From NCBI GenBank assembly GCA_029880855.1, contig JAOUNS010000003.1, positions 62,001 through 126,000 on the forward strand: a DNA stretch of 64,000 bases, read 5' to 3'. Below the pieces are notes generated by a model that was not told the DNA's origin, searched no databases, and was given only the letters and a program-made list of their open reading frames with translations. Every line of letters begins with the position of its first letter. Position 1 is the stretch's first letter. This stretch comes from Gammaproteobacteria bacterium (lineage in GTDB: Bacteria; Pseudomonadota; Gammaproteobacteria; UBA6429; Thiohalophilaceae). Shown here piece by piece: positions 33,306 through 43,600 of the stretch. The translations under genes were made by a program, and so were the position numbers.

Positions 33306-33707
33306 ATCTACGGAATTTCTCCAGAACTATCTGACAGGAGAACATGATTGGTCACTATTCTGTACGGATGGAATACCGGCAATGTTCCAGACCGTCTTGT
33401 TCATTTCACTCCTGATAAGTAAGAAAATCTCGTGCCGCATTTCTTACACGCTGAGCTGGATCTTCTTTTTGAATATACTCAATTAAAGGAACCAGTTCAG
33501 GCCAATCCGGGTACGCAAGCGCAGCGATGGCTTCCATCCGCGCATCAGGCTCGGGCAGTTCAAAAAAGCAGTAAACGCATCAAAATAATCCTGACAGAAG
33601 ATCTACAGTAGTAGTTTATAATTATTTATTGCGCACTCATTCTTTATCTTTTGGCTTATAGAAATCAATATAATAGGAACAATAAACTTTTATATAAATT
33701 ATTTTTT
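33306..33707. other. Spacer between the lipid operon and the injection-system locus
   Basis: Holds only a decayed HEAT-repeat fragment (33406-33602, minus strand) and AT-rich DNA. No clear terminator for either convergent transcript was found. Confidence 0.5.
33406..33602 (-). pseudogene. Decayed C-terminal end of a HEAT-repeat gene
   Basis: Minus strand reads QDYFDAFTAF in one frame, then after a shift in a run of Ts continues as ELPEPDARMEAIAALAYPDWPEL and ends VRNAARDFLTYQE-stop. This is the end of a HEAT-repeat protein with a frameshift and an upstream stop codon, without a start. It shows that HEAT genes have been repeatedly gained and lost beside the toxin locus. Confidence 0.6.
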
Positions 33708-34463
33708 CTATTTTAAATCTTTAGTCAAACACTCCATAACAAACCTATTTAACTCATAGACAGAGTCCGTTTCAAAAATCTGATTTTTACTTTCCCCATG
33801 AATCACAAACAATCCATTATGGTTATTGATTTTAACATATTCATCCATAAAGTTATACAACTCGATGTTTTTACTATCTCCCCTGACCAACTCAACCAAT
33901 ACTTCCTTAAAATAGACTATTGAGTAGAGTTTATACTTATTCGTACTGCCGGAACCCAGTTTATAACGCATTTTAACTCTGGGTGATATATCCCTTTTCC
34001 AATTTGAACTATCGATTGTGCGTGCAAAAAGAGCAAGTATTTCATCAGCACTCTCATGCCCTGTTAGTTCACATCTGGCGATAGGCTCAACACCAAATGT
34101 TTTTCTATCCAGCTCTTCATCAACAGCATAAAACATTTTAAATGACTCATAATTAATGATAGCCAAACTATCAAATTGGTATCCTGACACATTCAGATCT
34201 TCGACAATAACAAGAGACTGTTTTTCACTAAGACTATCAATTCCTGATTTTTCAACAAGCTCAAGTATTGCATCACACAGTTTCTCATCAAAATGGTTTC
34301 TTGATATCAGCACAACACAGGACTCATTATCAGGTAAAATCTTGAATACTGTTACGACAAAAAGACTATTGACATCTCCCGCATCTGTACGCCAACAATG
34401 TTGGTATTTCTCGTATGGTTTTATTTCATAGTACTTGCTTATTTTTTTTTCAATCTCCAGCAT
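33708..34463 (-). CDS. Orphan gene behind a toxin fragment, unknown function
   Basis: Not recognised (251 aa). The ATG at 34463 has AAGGTG at good spacing; the open frame extends further upstream, but that part is the wrong frame of a duplicated toxin linker and is not real protein. The protein has an N-terminal MLEIEKKISKYYEIKPYEKYQHCW, a beta-rich middle (SLFVVTVFKILPDNESCVVLISRNHF) and an acidic helical end, with no signal peptide. It may be the immunity protein of a lost toxin tip or an unrelated orphan module. It follows the 255-bp copy of the toxin linker by only about 50 bases. Confidence 0.55.
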   Translation of the reverse strand: MLEIEKKISKYYEIKPYEKYQHCWRTDAGDVNSLFVVTVFKILPDNESCVVLISRNHFDEKLCDAILELVEKSGIDSLSEKQSLVIVEDLNVSGYQFDSLAIINYESFKMFYAVDEELDRKTFGVEPIARCELTGHESADEILALFARTIDSSNWKRDISPRVKMRYKLGSGSTNKYKLYSIVYFKEVLVELVRGDSKNIELYNFMDEYVKINNHNGLFVIHGESKNQIFETDSVYELNRFVMECLTKDLK

Positions 34464-34512
34464 ATAATCACCTTCTTCACTATTGACTGTAATTTTTTCC
34501 AGGATTCTTTCA

Positions 34513-34795
34513 TTAATTGGCTTTACCCTTTGACTTGCCTTTGGCTTTCGCTGTGCCCTTGACCTTCTTGCCTTTGAGTTTGCCTTTCCTGCGGCCCATG
34601 ATCTTCTTCGCCAGGCCCTTGATCTTGCTGCCGATCTTGGCAGCACCTTTGGCCAGTTTGGCCAGCAGCCAGTTGGCGACGAAGTCGATGACGGCAATGG
34701 CGGCGGCGGCCAGTGCCGTGGCGAATTTGGGTCCGGCATTGCCGCCTTTCACCGCCTTGAGGAAGGCGAAGAAGGCTTCAAACGCGGCAATGATG
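34513..34795 (-). pseudogene. Orphan fragment of the DUF4157 toxin gene (linker/basic segment)
   Basis: Reads [18 protein letters not shown]..., [45 protein letters not shown] and a lysine/glycine tail ending in a stop, matching residues about 1505-1590 of the large toxin. Bases 34541-34795 align without gaps to 38931-39185 with 18 mismatches counted by eye (about 93% identity). No start codon or secretion part is present; it is the breakpoint remnant of an exchanged toxin tip. Confidence 0.8.
34541..34795 (-). repeat. 255-bp duplicated toxin-linker segment, copy 1
   Basis: Ungapped counterpart of 38931-39185 in the large toxin gene, about 93% identical by eye count. Marks the recombination zone where toxin tips have been swapped. 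Confidence 0.85.
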
Positions 34796-34849
34796 AGTAA
34801 ATATCGGGATTTATGCCGGATTGATCCCCATATATTTTATAAACAAAGC

Positions 34850-36022
34850 TTACAGGTTTTTTAAATCCTGTTCATAACCATATTTGTAAAGACATCCATT
34901 TTTGTAAACATCACAATTTTTTGTCCACCATGTTTTTGCATTCATGAAAAGAATATTTTGCCTATCTAACGACTCATATTCATTTAACCCAAAACTCTCG
35001 CCTGTTATCAGCCTCAATTCTTTTATAACCTGTTCTCTTTTATGAGGTATTTCCAGTAATATAATAACATCCTCAAGGTTTATAGGTTTTCCCAATCGAT
35101 AACATATACCAGACTCATACTCTTTCTCAATACTTGACCACCACTCATATAAATTTGATATTCCCTGAAGCTCTTGAAATGGTAACCCTGTTAAGTCACT
35201 TACTCTTACAAGAATATTATCAGCCAGTACTGAATCCTCTTTCTCAAGACGTTTTACTAATTCACAAATACACTCTTTTGTACCAATATAAAACATTGCC
35301 TCTATGGCTTTTTCTCTAACCTCATAATATTCATCCTGAATCGATTTCATCAAAGAATCAACAACACCAAGTCCTACTGTGTATTGCATAGAATCCACTG
35401 CCATTGATCGTATTACTTCATCCTCTGAATATGGGTCTTCACTGGAATACTTAGATAACAAAATAATACTATTTATAAAATCGTGCTTACCCATTTTCGC
35501 AAGGGCAACAATCGACTTTATCAAAACAATAATCATATCCTCATCTACATACAAATCACTGCCTGCACCATCGTTTGAAAATGCAGGCGACACATCAGGC
35601 TCAGATATAAGAGCAGCAGCAACAGAGTTCAATGTGTCAATTGCAACAGTTTTTCCAATATTGCCTAATGCTTCTGCAGATAGGGCTCTTCTTGTAGGAG
35701 GTTTATCCGAATCAACTAGGTACTCCTGCAATTGTTCGATTACCTTCGCGTCATCTATCTGAGAAAGACCTAAAAATGCAGCTATTGCCAAATCAGAGTT
35801 TTCATCGTTAATAAGCTCCAACAAAACCGGAATAATCTGAGAATCCTTAATTTCACGCAAGATTATACAGAGTCTCCATGTGGCGCCTGGAAACCCATGT
35901 CTTATAGCATTTATAACGGGTTCAATTACAGGCATGCCGATTTTAATTAATTCTCCGACAGCTTGTTCTGCGATCGAATCCGGCCCATTTGTTTTTTCAA
36001 TAAGCGCATCTATATCTGACAT
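34850..36022 (-). CDS. HEAT-repeat protein near the toxin locus
   Basis: HEAT/armadillo-like protein of about 390 aa. Repeats are visible throughout (for example [62 protein letters not shown]). The C-terminus carries a tryptophan-rich KTWWTKN block also seen in a neighbouring remnant. The ATG at 36022 ([10 protein letters not shown]) is preferred to one four codons earlier. Its position between toxin-derived fragments suggests an immunity or protein-binding role; HEAT proteins are common beside polymorphic toxins. No direct evidence for the function. Confidence 0.65.
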   Translation of the reverse strand: MSDIDALIEKTNGPDSIAEQAVGELIKIGMPVIEPVINAIRHGFPGATWRLCIILREIKDSQIIPVLLELINDENSDLAIAAFLGLSQIDDAKVIEQLQEYLVDSDKPPTRRALSAEALGNIGKTVAIDTLNSVAAALISEPDVSPAFSNDGAGSDLYVDEDMIIVLIKSIVALAKMGKHDFINSIILLSKYSSEDPYSEDEVIRSMAVDSMQYTVGLGVVDSLMKSIQDEYYEVREKAIEAMFYIGTKECICELVKRLEKEDSVLADNILVRVSDLTGLPFQELQGISNLYEWWSSIEKEYESGICYRLGKPINLEDVIILLEIPHKREQVIKELRLITGESFGLNEYESLDRQNILFMNAKTWWTKNCDVYKNGCLYKYGYEQDLKNL

Positions 36023-36045
36023 AACATAACCCAATTTACTTACAG

Positions 36046-36128
36046 TTAAGTAACTTCACTTTCTATCTCAGCTTGTTTTCTATCCCACCATGTTTTAAAT
36101 GGTGAGTGCTCACCAGTTTTTGGATTCT
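36046..36128 (-). pseudogene. C-terminal remnant of another HEAT-type gene, cut by an IS256 element
   Basis: Minus strand reads QNPKTGEHSPFKTWWDRKQ... to a stop at 36046. The KTWW block matches the end of the adjacent HEAT protein. The frame is cut off on its 5' side by IS256-derived sequence starting at about 36130. Confidence 0.55.
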
Positions 36129-36133
36129 GCGAA

Positions 36134-36376
36134 TTGGCTAACTCTTGGTCACTCAACAGCGTGATCCGCAAGGTGATTAAAAAACGCAAGTTATTCCCGA
36201 CGGATGATGCAGCAAAAAAAGTGGTTTACCTGGCCATACAAGAGGCATCGAGAAAATGGACCATGCCCATTCGGAACTGGAAAGCTGCACTCAATCGTTT
36301 TATGATTGAATTCGAAGGGCGTTTAACTGACTATATTTAACTTGAGCAGTTACACAGAATTATTTACAGGGTCTTA
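36134..36376 (+). mobile_element. IS256-family transposase 3' remnant and right end
   Basis: Open frame to 36340 reads RKVIKKRKLFPTDDAAKKV... and RKWTMPIRNWKAALNRFMI..., the C-terminus of IS256 (mutator) transposases. It is followed by TTACACAGAATTATTTACAGG, which resembles the terminal inverted repeat of this family. Only the last 65 or so codons and the right end remain; the catalytic domain and left end are missing. Confidence 0.75.
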
Positions 36377-36503
36377 TTTATGCGATTTACTTCATCAAAC
36401 GATCATATCATGTGCATTTATATGCAAACTCGATTTAAACAATACTCCCCAACAACAACGGGATTCATGACATAAAAACATAGACACATTCACTTTAGTA
36501 TAA

Positions 36504-37628
36504 CTATCGCACGCCTGCCTGTCTTTTAATAACACATATATCACCATGTATCTTAAAGCTCATACAGCGAGACTTAATCCAAAATAAAGCCATATCAAGA
36601 CGGCTTTTAAACCTTTCCAAATCCTGATCGTTTATATCAACACCCTCATCAAGTTCAATAACACAGACAAGTTTTGAATCAGAGCTTGAAAACAGCTTTT
36701 CCAGAACATCCCACTTTCCTGCTTTCTTCACGAACTTTAAAGGCATCTCATGCATCAACAGCTTGTTTAATTGTAATGGCAATTTATATATAACCTTTTC
36801 AAAAACCGGTGCCAATTTAGTTATTGTTCCGCCTGAGCCGTTAATCTTTAGGATAATTTCCAACGTAGAGGGAGATGTCTTTGAGGTTTTATAAATCCAC
36901 TCTGGTTCTGATAGCATGATTCTTGAATCACCTTTCTCTCCGTCAGGATATATATCACGCGACATATTATTCAAGCTGCCATAAATCAAATCCCTGGCCG
37001 ACTCACCCAGTTTTTTTGCAATAAAAATAACGCATGCGGTTACCCCAGACATTTGCCCCGCACCTGACAGTGCTGCTTCGTAAAGAGAAAATATTGCATC
37101 ATCTATATCCTTTCTGCTCAACTGTTCTTTACCAATAATTTTTTTGGCAAGAAACATGGTTTCCAATGTTACTATATTATTAGTAAACTCCGGACTTAAC
37201 CATGAACATATAGTCCACTCTCTCTCCATTTCCTTTATTTTTCCACTGAGACATGCAAGCGCAAGAGCAGACTGATGTATGGCAAACTCAATATCTCCAT
37301 GTCGCCACGACTCATTTACCAAAGCACTTTCATAAAGCTCCCAGGCTCTGTCTATTGCCTTATAATTTGAGACACCAAATATTTCACCCGCAACAATAAC
37401 CTCGACCAATCTATTAAAGCCAAGTTGAGGATCATCAATATTAATACTATCAAACAGCTCTTTTAGTTCCTCTTCCCATTCTTCCTTCGGTGCACCTAGC
37501 AGAAGATAAGTTAATTGCAGCCGCAAAAGAGTAATAGCCTTCATACTTGCAGATTCAGGTGTGTGGTCAATAATAGCAGGAATGTCTGCCAAATTTCTTT
37601 TATATGGAGATATTTCGTATTTTTCCAT
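36504..37628 (-). CDS. Unknown protein downstream of the DUF4157 toxin, possible immunity protein
   Basis: Not recognised (374 aa). N-terminal two thirds all helical with TPR-like spacing (SYLLLGAPKEEW, AWELYESALVNES, ALALACLSGKIKEME), C-terminal third beta-rich (LEIILKINGSGGTITKLAPVFEK, KLVCVIELDEGVDINDQD). It is the first gene after the toxin, 32 bases downstream on the same strand, where an immunity gene would be expected, but eCIS toxins are often aimed at other kinds of cell and need none, so it could also be a chaperone or a second effector. Confidence 0.55.
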   Translation of the reverse strand: MEKYEISPYKRNLADIPAIIDHTPESASMKAITLLRLQLTYLLLGAPKEEWEEELKELFDSINIDDPQLGFNRLVEVIVAGEIFGVSNYKAIDRAWELYESALVNESWRHGDIEFAIHQSALALACLSGKIKEMEREWTICSWLSPEFTNNIVTLETMFLAKKIIGKEQLSRKDIDDAIFSLYEAALSGAGQMSGVTACVIFIAKKLGESARDLIYGSLNNMSRDIYPDGEKGDSRIMLSEPEWIYKTSKTSPSTLEIILKINGSGGTITKLAPVFEKVIYKLPLQLNKLLMHEMPLKFVKKAGKWDVLEKLFSSSDSKLVCVIELDEGVDINDQDLERFKSRLDMALFWIKSRCMSFKIHGDICVIKRQAGVR

Positions 37629-37660
37629 CGCTTATGTTCTCAATAGTCATCACAGCCAAA

Positions 37661-40600
37661 TTAATCCTCTATCAATTCACCTTCATCTGTCAAACTTCTC
37701 TGAATGTCTGTAATATTAACATTCTCAAGTTGCTTTTTGGAGGACTCTAGCAATAATTGAATTGCCTGTTTTTCAGCATCAGGTGGTGTGCCGGCAGATT
37801 TCCTTTGTGCTATTATGCGCTTAAGTCCTGACCCAACACCTGCTAATATATTTCTAACTTTTTCTGCCGCTGACTTTAGTTTAGCACGTTGAGTTTCATC
37901 CGGTTCTTTTTTGGCTGCTTCATCAAGATAATCCAGGACCCTCTTCAGATTAGCTCTTATATTTGTTGTAATTGCAGAAATCTGATTTTCAAAATGGACA
38001 TCCCCTTCAGTCAATACTGCACGCTTATCGGGATCAGTTAGACGTTCTGCATCGTCAGGATTTCTTACCAAATGTCTTGCACCTTTTGAGCCTTCTCCAC
38101 GTTTCCCTTCACCTGCATCAAGTGTGATTGACTCAGTATTTCCAGGTAATGCCTTACCACTCGCACGTTGTGTGGTTGCTCTTGCTTTACCATGCTTGAC
38201 TTCATATGCTTCAACTTCCCCGGTTTTCGGGTCAATAACTGTCACATCTATACCACCAGATTTACCACCAATATCGCCTTCTGAAACAACAATTTTACCC
38301 TGTGCTTCTGCCTGCTTTCTAATATTTTCTGTGGCCTTATCCTGAAAAACAGCCCCTTCTTCTGCACCGCCAGCTTTTCTGGTTTCCAATTGATCTTTAT
38401 GCTGATCAATAAACTGTTCAATACCACCTGCTGCTTCAATATCATCCTTAACTTTTTGACGTGCAGCCTGTTTTTCCTTGTTACCGGTAAGAGTTTTAAT
38501 TCCAGCTAAATCATCCAAATAACCATAAAATTCATGAACACTTCTCCCTGCGCTCTTCAAAAGCTTGGATACTTTTTTCCTTTCTTCACTCTCTTTAAAC
38601 CAACTTGTTTCTGAGGGATTAATGTAAAGTTTAAGATTCCAACGCTTGCCAGTATCTTTAAATTTATACCGAATTCGATTTTGTTTTGCTACACGGGCAA
38701 TAATCTTTCTTGCCTGTTTTGCCGGCATAACTGATTTTATATTTGCTTTGATTGTCCGCATTGCACGCTTTATACGTGCCAGTTGATCTTTCTTCTTCTT
38801 ATCTTTCTTATCTTGCTTCTTCTGCGCATTACTCTTCTTCGGTTTTTTCGCTCCGGGTTTGCCTTTTGGTTTTCCTTTGGGTTTGACTTTTCCTTTGGGT
38901 TTGGTTTTACCCTTTGCCTTGCCTTTGGCTTTAGATTTCGCTGTGCCCTTGACCTTCTTGCCTTTGAGTTTGCCTTTCTTGCGGCCCATGATCTTCTTCG
39001 CCAGGCCCTTGATCTTGCCGCCGATCTTGGCGGCGCCTTTGGCCAGTTTGGCCAGCAGCCAGTTGGCGATGAAGTCGATGACGGCAATGGCGGCGGCGGC
39101 CAGTGCGGTAGCGAATTTGGGGCCGGCACTACCTCCCTTGACGGCTTTGAGGAAGGCGAAGAAGGCTTCAAACGCAGCAATGATGCGGCTCACTGCGCCC
39201 CAGGCGGCCTGCAATCCTTCCAGGATCAGTTTTAAGGCACCGGCTGCCGGGACAATCATGGAGACCAGTTTTTCCACCAGGATGGTGATCAATGTCACCG
39301 GGATCATGGCCTTCAGGCCATCCCAGGCCATTTGTCCGACCGTGGCCAGTGACAATCCACCGCTCTTGATCAGATCCCACACGGTCTTGCCCAGGCCGAG
39401 GACCTGTTCTAGTTTGCTGGAGAACCACTCCTTGATCGCTGCCTTGAAGGCCTTCCACAGATGGTTGCGGATGCCATCCACCACGGCCGCGCCGAGATTT
39501 GAGATCCACTTGATGGGGCCTGCACCGATATCTTTTGCCAGGGCGATGAAGGCGCCGATGGCCTTGGCCACGCTCTCGGCAAATTTGATCGCGCTGTCGA
39601 CCACGGCGGCAACCGCATCGACGATCATCGTCAGGCCTTTTTCCAGCAGGCTGATCAGTTTGTCCAGCCCGGCGGCCAGGGCATCCAGGGCCTTGGCCAC
39701 GCCTTCTTTGAGTTTCTCAGCGTATTCGTTGACCTTGGCGACGGCCTTGTCCACCTTGTCCTGGATATAGTTGCGGAAGCGTTCGCGCATTTCCGGGAAG
39801 GCGGCCAGCAGTTTGTCGCCGATGGCGATGAGTGCCTTGCCCACCAGTTTGATCGCGGCAACAATCGCTTTGCGTGCCTGTTCGATGGCCCACATGGCGG
39901 CTTTCTTGGCCGCTTCGATGGCCTTCTTGATCATCTTGCGGGCAAAGTCGAAAGCGGATTTGATCGCGGCCTTGATCTTGTTGAAGAAGGCCTTGGCCTT
40001 GCTGGCCAGCCAGCCGAAGAATCCGGATTTTTCTTTTTCGCCCTTGTTCTTTTCTTCCTTTGCAGTCTTCTCGGCCTTCTCTCTCTCCTTGTCGGCCTCT
40101 TCGTTACCCTTGTCGATTTCGTCGGCGGATTTTTCGTCGGCCGCTTCTTTCTCTTTGTTGATATCTTCCTTGCCCTTCTCTACCTCACCATCGGCCTCTT
40201 CTTCCGCCTCGGTAACAGCGTCATCCTGTTCCTGGGTCCACTCACCTTTCTTCTCGGCCACATCGGCCTGTACGTCTTCCCGCGCCCTGGCCTGATCTTC
40301 ACTGCTCTTTTGTTCGAGCTCGGCGATCTCTTCACTGGATTTGGTTTTTTCATCGGTGACCGAGGTGTTGTATTCCTCCTGTTTCGCTGCCATGTCTCCC
40401 TGGGCCTTGCTCACTTCGGCGGATATCTCACTGCCCTTCTCTTCCTGTGCGATCAGGGACAGTGCATCCATATCCGCCCCTTCGCCACCACCACCAGCCG
40501 CCGCCTGTGCACCGCCGCCTTTTCCGCCACCACCACCACTTGCTTCACCGCCGACAGTGGGCACGGTTGCCGTTAAGGTTTCCGGGGCAAACAGGGGGAA

Positions 40601-43600
40601 GACTTTGGTGTTTTCACCCATCTCTTCAGCGGCATCTTTTTTGCCCTGGGCGAGATTTTCTACCGTCGCAGCACGTAATTCTTCCCGCTGCGTATCGGCC
40701 TGGGCCGGATCGGCATTGCCACTGAGCTCAACTTTGGGTGCCGGCCCGGCATTCGCATCAAGACCGGGATCATTGGTGGGCAATCGGCTGATGGAACCCG
40801 ATAAACGCTCAACATCACGTTCTGTCATTTCCCCTTTTTCTGATCCACTGACAGCAGGCGTGCTGATCTTCTCGGCAGGTGAGGGTGGCAGTTCTGCCAG
40901 AGGTTTGGGTTCAGGCGTGGGCTTATCAGTACCTTCCGGTGCCTGTTCCACCTTGTCTGTGGCCGTTTCCGCCGTTCCGGTTGTTGCTTCACCCTTGCCA
41001 TACAGATTCTGTGGCGCACCGGACGGTCTTTCCATGGTGGGTGGACTTGCTGCCAGTTCACTGCGCTTGTCACCGGAGGCCTTGCCGACAGCTGAATTAA
41101 CACCACCCAGTGCCTGTTGCAATTGTGCAGGGGGTAAGTTGCCGACGGCAGAGAGTGCAGAACCCGGTTCCATGGTAGAGACATCCGGTACCGGCGGAGG
41201 CGCCTTTTCCGGAATCGCCGTACCACCACCGCCGCCACCCGACGGTGGACCACTGCCACCCACGCTGGTACCGATGGCATCCAGCGCCGCATTTTGTTCG
41301 GCACTGGACAGTTCCGCCGTTTCGCCTTCGCTGTCTACCGCACCACCCAATTCCGGTTCATCACTGTCGATACCGCTTACCGGTGGTCCCGGCTCTTCAG
41401 CTTCACTTATTGCCGCCAGTTCATCTTCTTCCGCTGTTGATTCAATTGCGGCTTCATTCTCGACAGCCGTTTCTTCGGTTAATGAATCCAGGTCCGGTTC
41501 TGAAATATCAGGTTCAGCGATTGCTGCCTCTTCGGTCTCCTCCGTATCCTCTCCAAGGGCAAGATCAACCGGATCGGCTTCATCGGCGGCGGCACGTTCC
41601 GGGTCCGCACCGGCCAACACCTGTTCGATTTCCGACTCACCTTCTTCGGCGGTACCGGTTTGCAGCTCTTCACCGCCTTCAGTTGCCGGTGCTTCTGCAC
41701 CACCTTCCGCTTCTGATGTGCCGGTTTCCATTTCCCCGGCCGCTTCACCTGCTTCGGCTTCTGTATCAGTCTCTGTTGCTTCTGATTTTTCTGATACCTC
41801 GGCGGCATCTGTTTCCCCGGTTTCTTCGCTCGCTGCCTCTTCCTCACCTGTCGGCGGCGTTTTCTGCAAGGACTCTTCCACCAGTGCCGCTGCCTGTTTG
41901 AAGGTTGCATCTTTATCGGGTTTGGTTTCAGATGAGGTATCTGACGAAGTTTCAGACATGGTTTCGTCGACGGATTCTGTTTCATCCGCCATCGTTGTTG
42001 CGGTATCCTCGCCGACCTTGTCCTCTGTCTGTGTATTGCGAGCCTGCGCCTCATTTGCGTCACGATCACTTTGTGATGTCGCTTTGTTTTCAGATTCTGC
42101 CGTTTTATCTTCAGCCTGCTTGTCTTCACGGGGTAGCGGGCGCTCACTTGCCATGCGTTGTTGCACCTGCTCAAGAACCTGCATCATCTTGCCGGGGGGT
42201 AATCCGGCCAGACGCGTGTTGACCACCCCTTTTGTATCCTCAGGTGTCTCTTTCAGGAAATCGACAATCCACTCAACCAGATCTTCAACAGAATCTTCCT
42301 TCGTGGTACCCATGGGTTCCGCTTCTGTCTTGCGCATCATTACACCAAGCTCACTGGTGGATTGTGTAGTGAAAGCTGCCCGGTTTAAAGGTTGTATCGA
42401 TGCCGATAAACGACGCTCGGGTTTGGTCAACGTCTGATTACCCGGCAAAGGCGAGATACCACTTTGTTGAATAGTATGGGTTAACTCATGCGCCAGTAAC
42501 TGACGTCCTGATGTTGTTGCCGGTTGGTAGTGGCCTGCGCCAAAGAAGATATCACGACCGATAGTAAAAGCCTGGGCATTGATTTGTCGCGCGGTCTGGG
42601 CCGCACGCCCATCGGTGTGAACCCGAACACGACTGAAGCTGTGGCCAAAGCGGGGTTCAAAAAAACCACGTTCTGATTCCATCAGGGGTTGTCCCTGCCC
42701 CTGCACACTATTTATATAGTCCTCGTTTTCCTTGTCCAGCCGGGGCTTTGATTTGCGCCGGCCGGATTTCATTTGCACCGGTTCTTCTTCCTCCTCATCC
42801 TCCTCCATTTCCTGGCGTTGAATGAGTTTGGTCTGAAGCTCTTCTTCCTCTTCATCCTCCATTTCCTGGCGTTGAATGAGTTTGGTCTGAAGCTCTTCTT
42901 CCTCTTCATCCTCCATTTCCTGGCGCTGGATTAGTTTGGTCTGAATCTCTTCTTCTTCCTCCTCATCCTCCTCCATTTCCTGGCGCTGAATGAGTTTGGT
43001 CTGAATCTCTTCTTCTTCCTCTTCATCCTCCATTTCCTGGCGTTGAATGAGTTTGGTCTGAAGCTCTTCTTCCTCTTCATCCTCCATTTCCTGGCGTTGA
43101 ATGAGTTTAGGCTGAACCTCTTCTTCTTCCTCCTCATCCTCCATTTCCTGACGCTGGATCAGTTTGGTCTGGATCTCTTCTTCTTCCTCTTCGTCCTCTG
43201 TTTCCTGGCGCTGGATCAGTTTGGTCTGGATATCTTCTTCTTCCTCTTCATCCTCCATTTCCTGGCGCTGGATCAATGGTGTGATTTGAGCTGCGATGGG
43301 TTTGGTCTGTACTGTCTTCTGTACCTTGCTCCCTTCATCGTCATCGTCCGGTAATCCCTGAGCAGCGGGTTCGGGCATACGCATGACCTGATCGGCAACC
43401 TCATCCGCTTCATGTTCATATTTGTCATCAGGTTCGCCGACGGTTAACTTTGCCTGTACGACATGACGTGATGGCGAGACAACAGGTATCTGCGCAAAAC
43501 TATACGTGTGATTTCCGGGTAATGAAGGTGGTGTCGATGGAGTGCCTGCTGTAAAGGCAGCAGGTTGCCAAAGGGTTTGTTGCAGAGGGTTGTCCGTCTG

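Noticed and set aside
34464-34739. N-terminal extension of the orphan gene (proline/arginine-rich)
   Set aside because: It is the wrong frame of the duplicated toxin linker; the correct frame reads the known linker and stops before the orphan gene.
38859-39770. 303-codon plus-strand frame
   Set aside because: Antisense of the GC-rich helical and basic region of the toxin gene, without ribosome-binding site or family match.
40341-42437. 698-codon serine/alanine-rich plus-strand frame
   Set aside because: Antisense shadow of the low-complexity acidic region of the DUF4157 gene; composition explains the open frame.
42767-43276. CRISPR array
   Set aside because: The repeats are in-frame protein repeats with no spacers.
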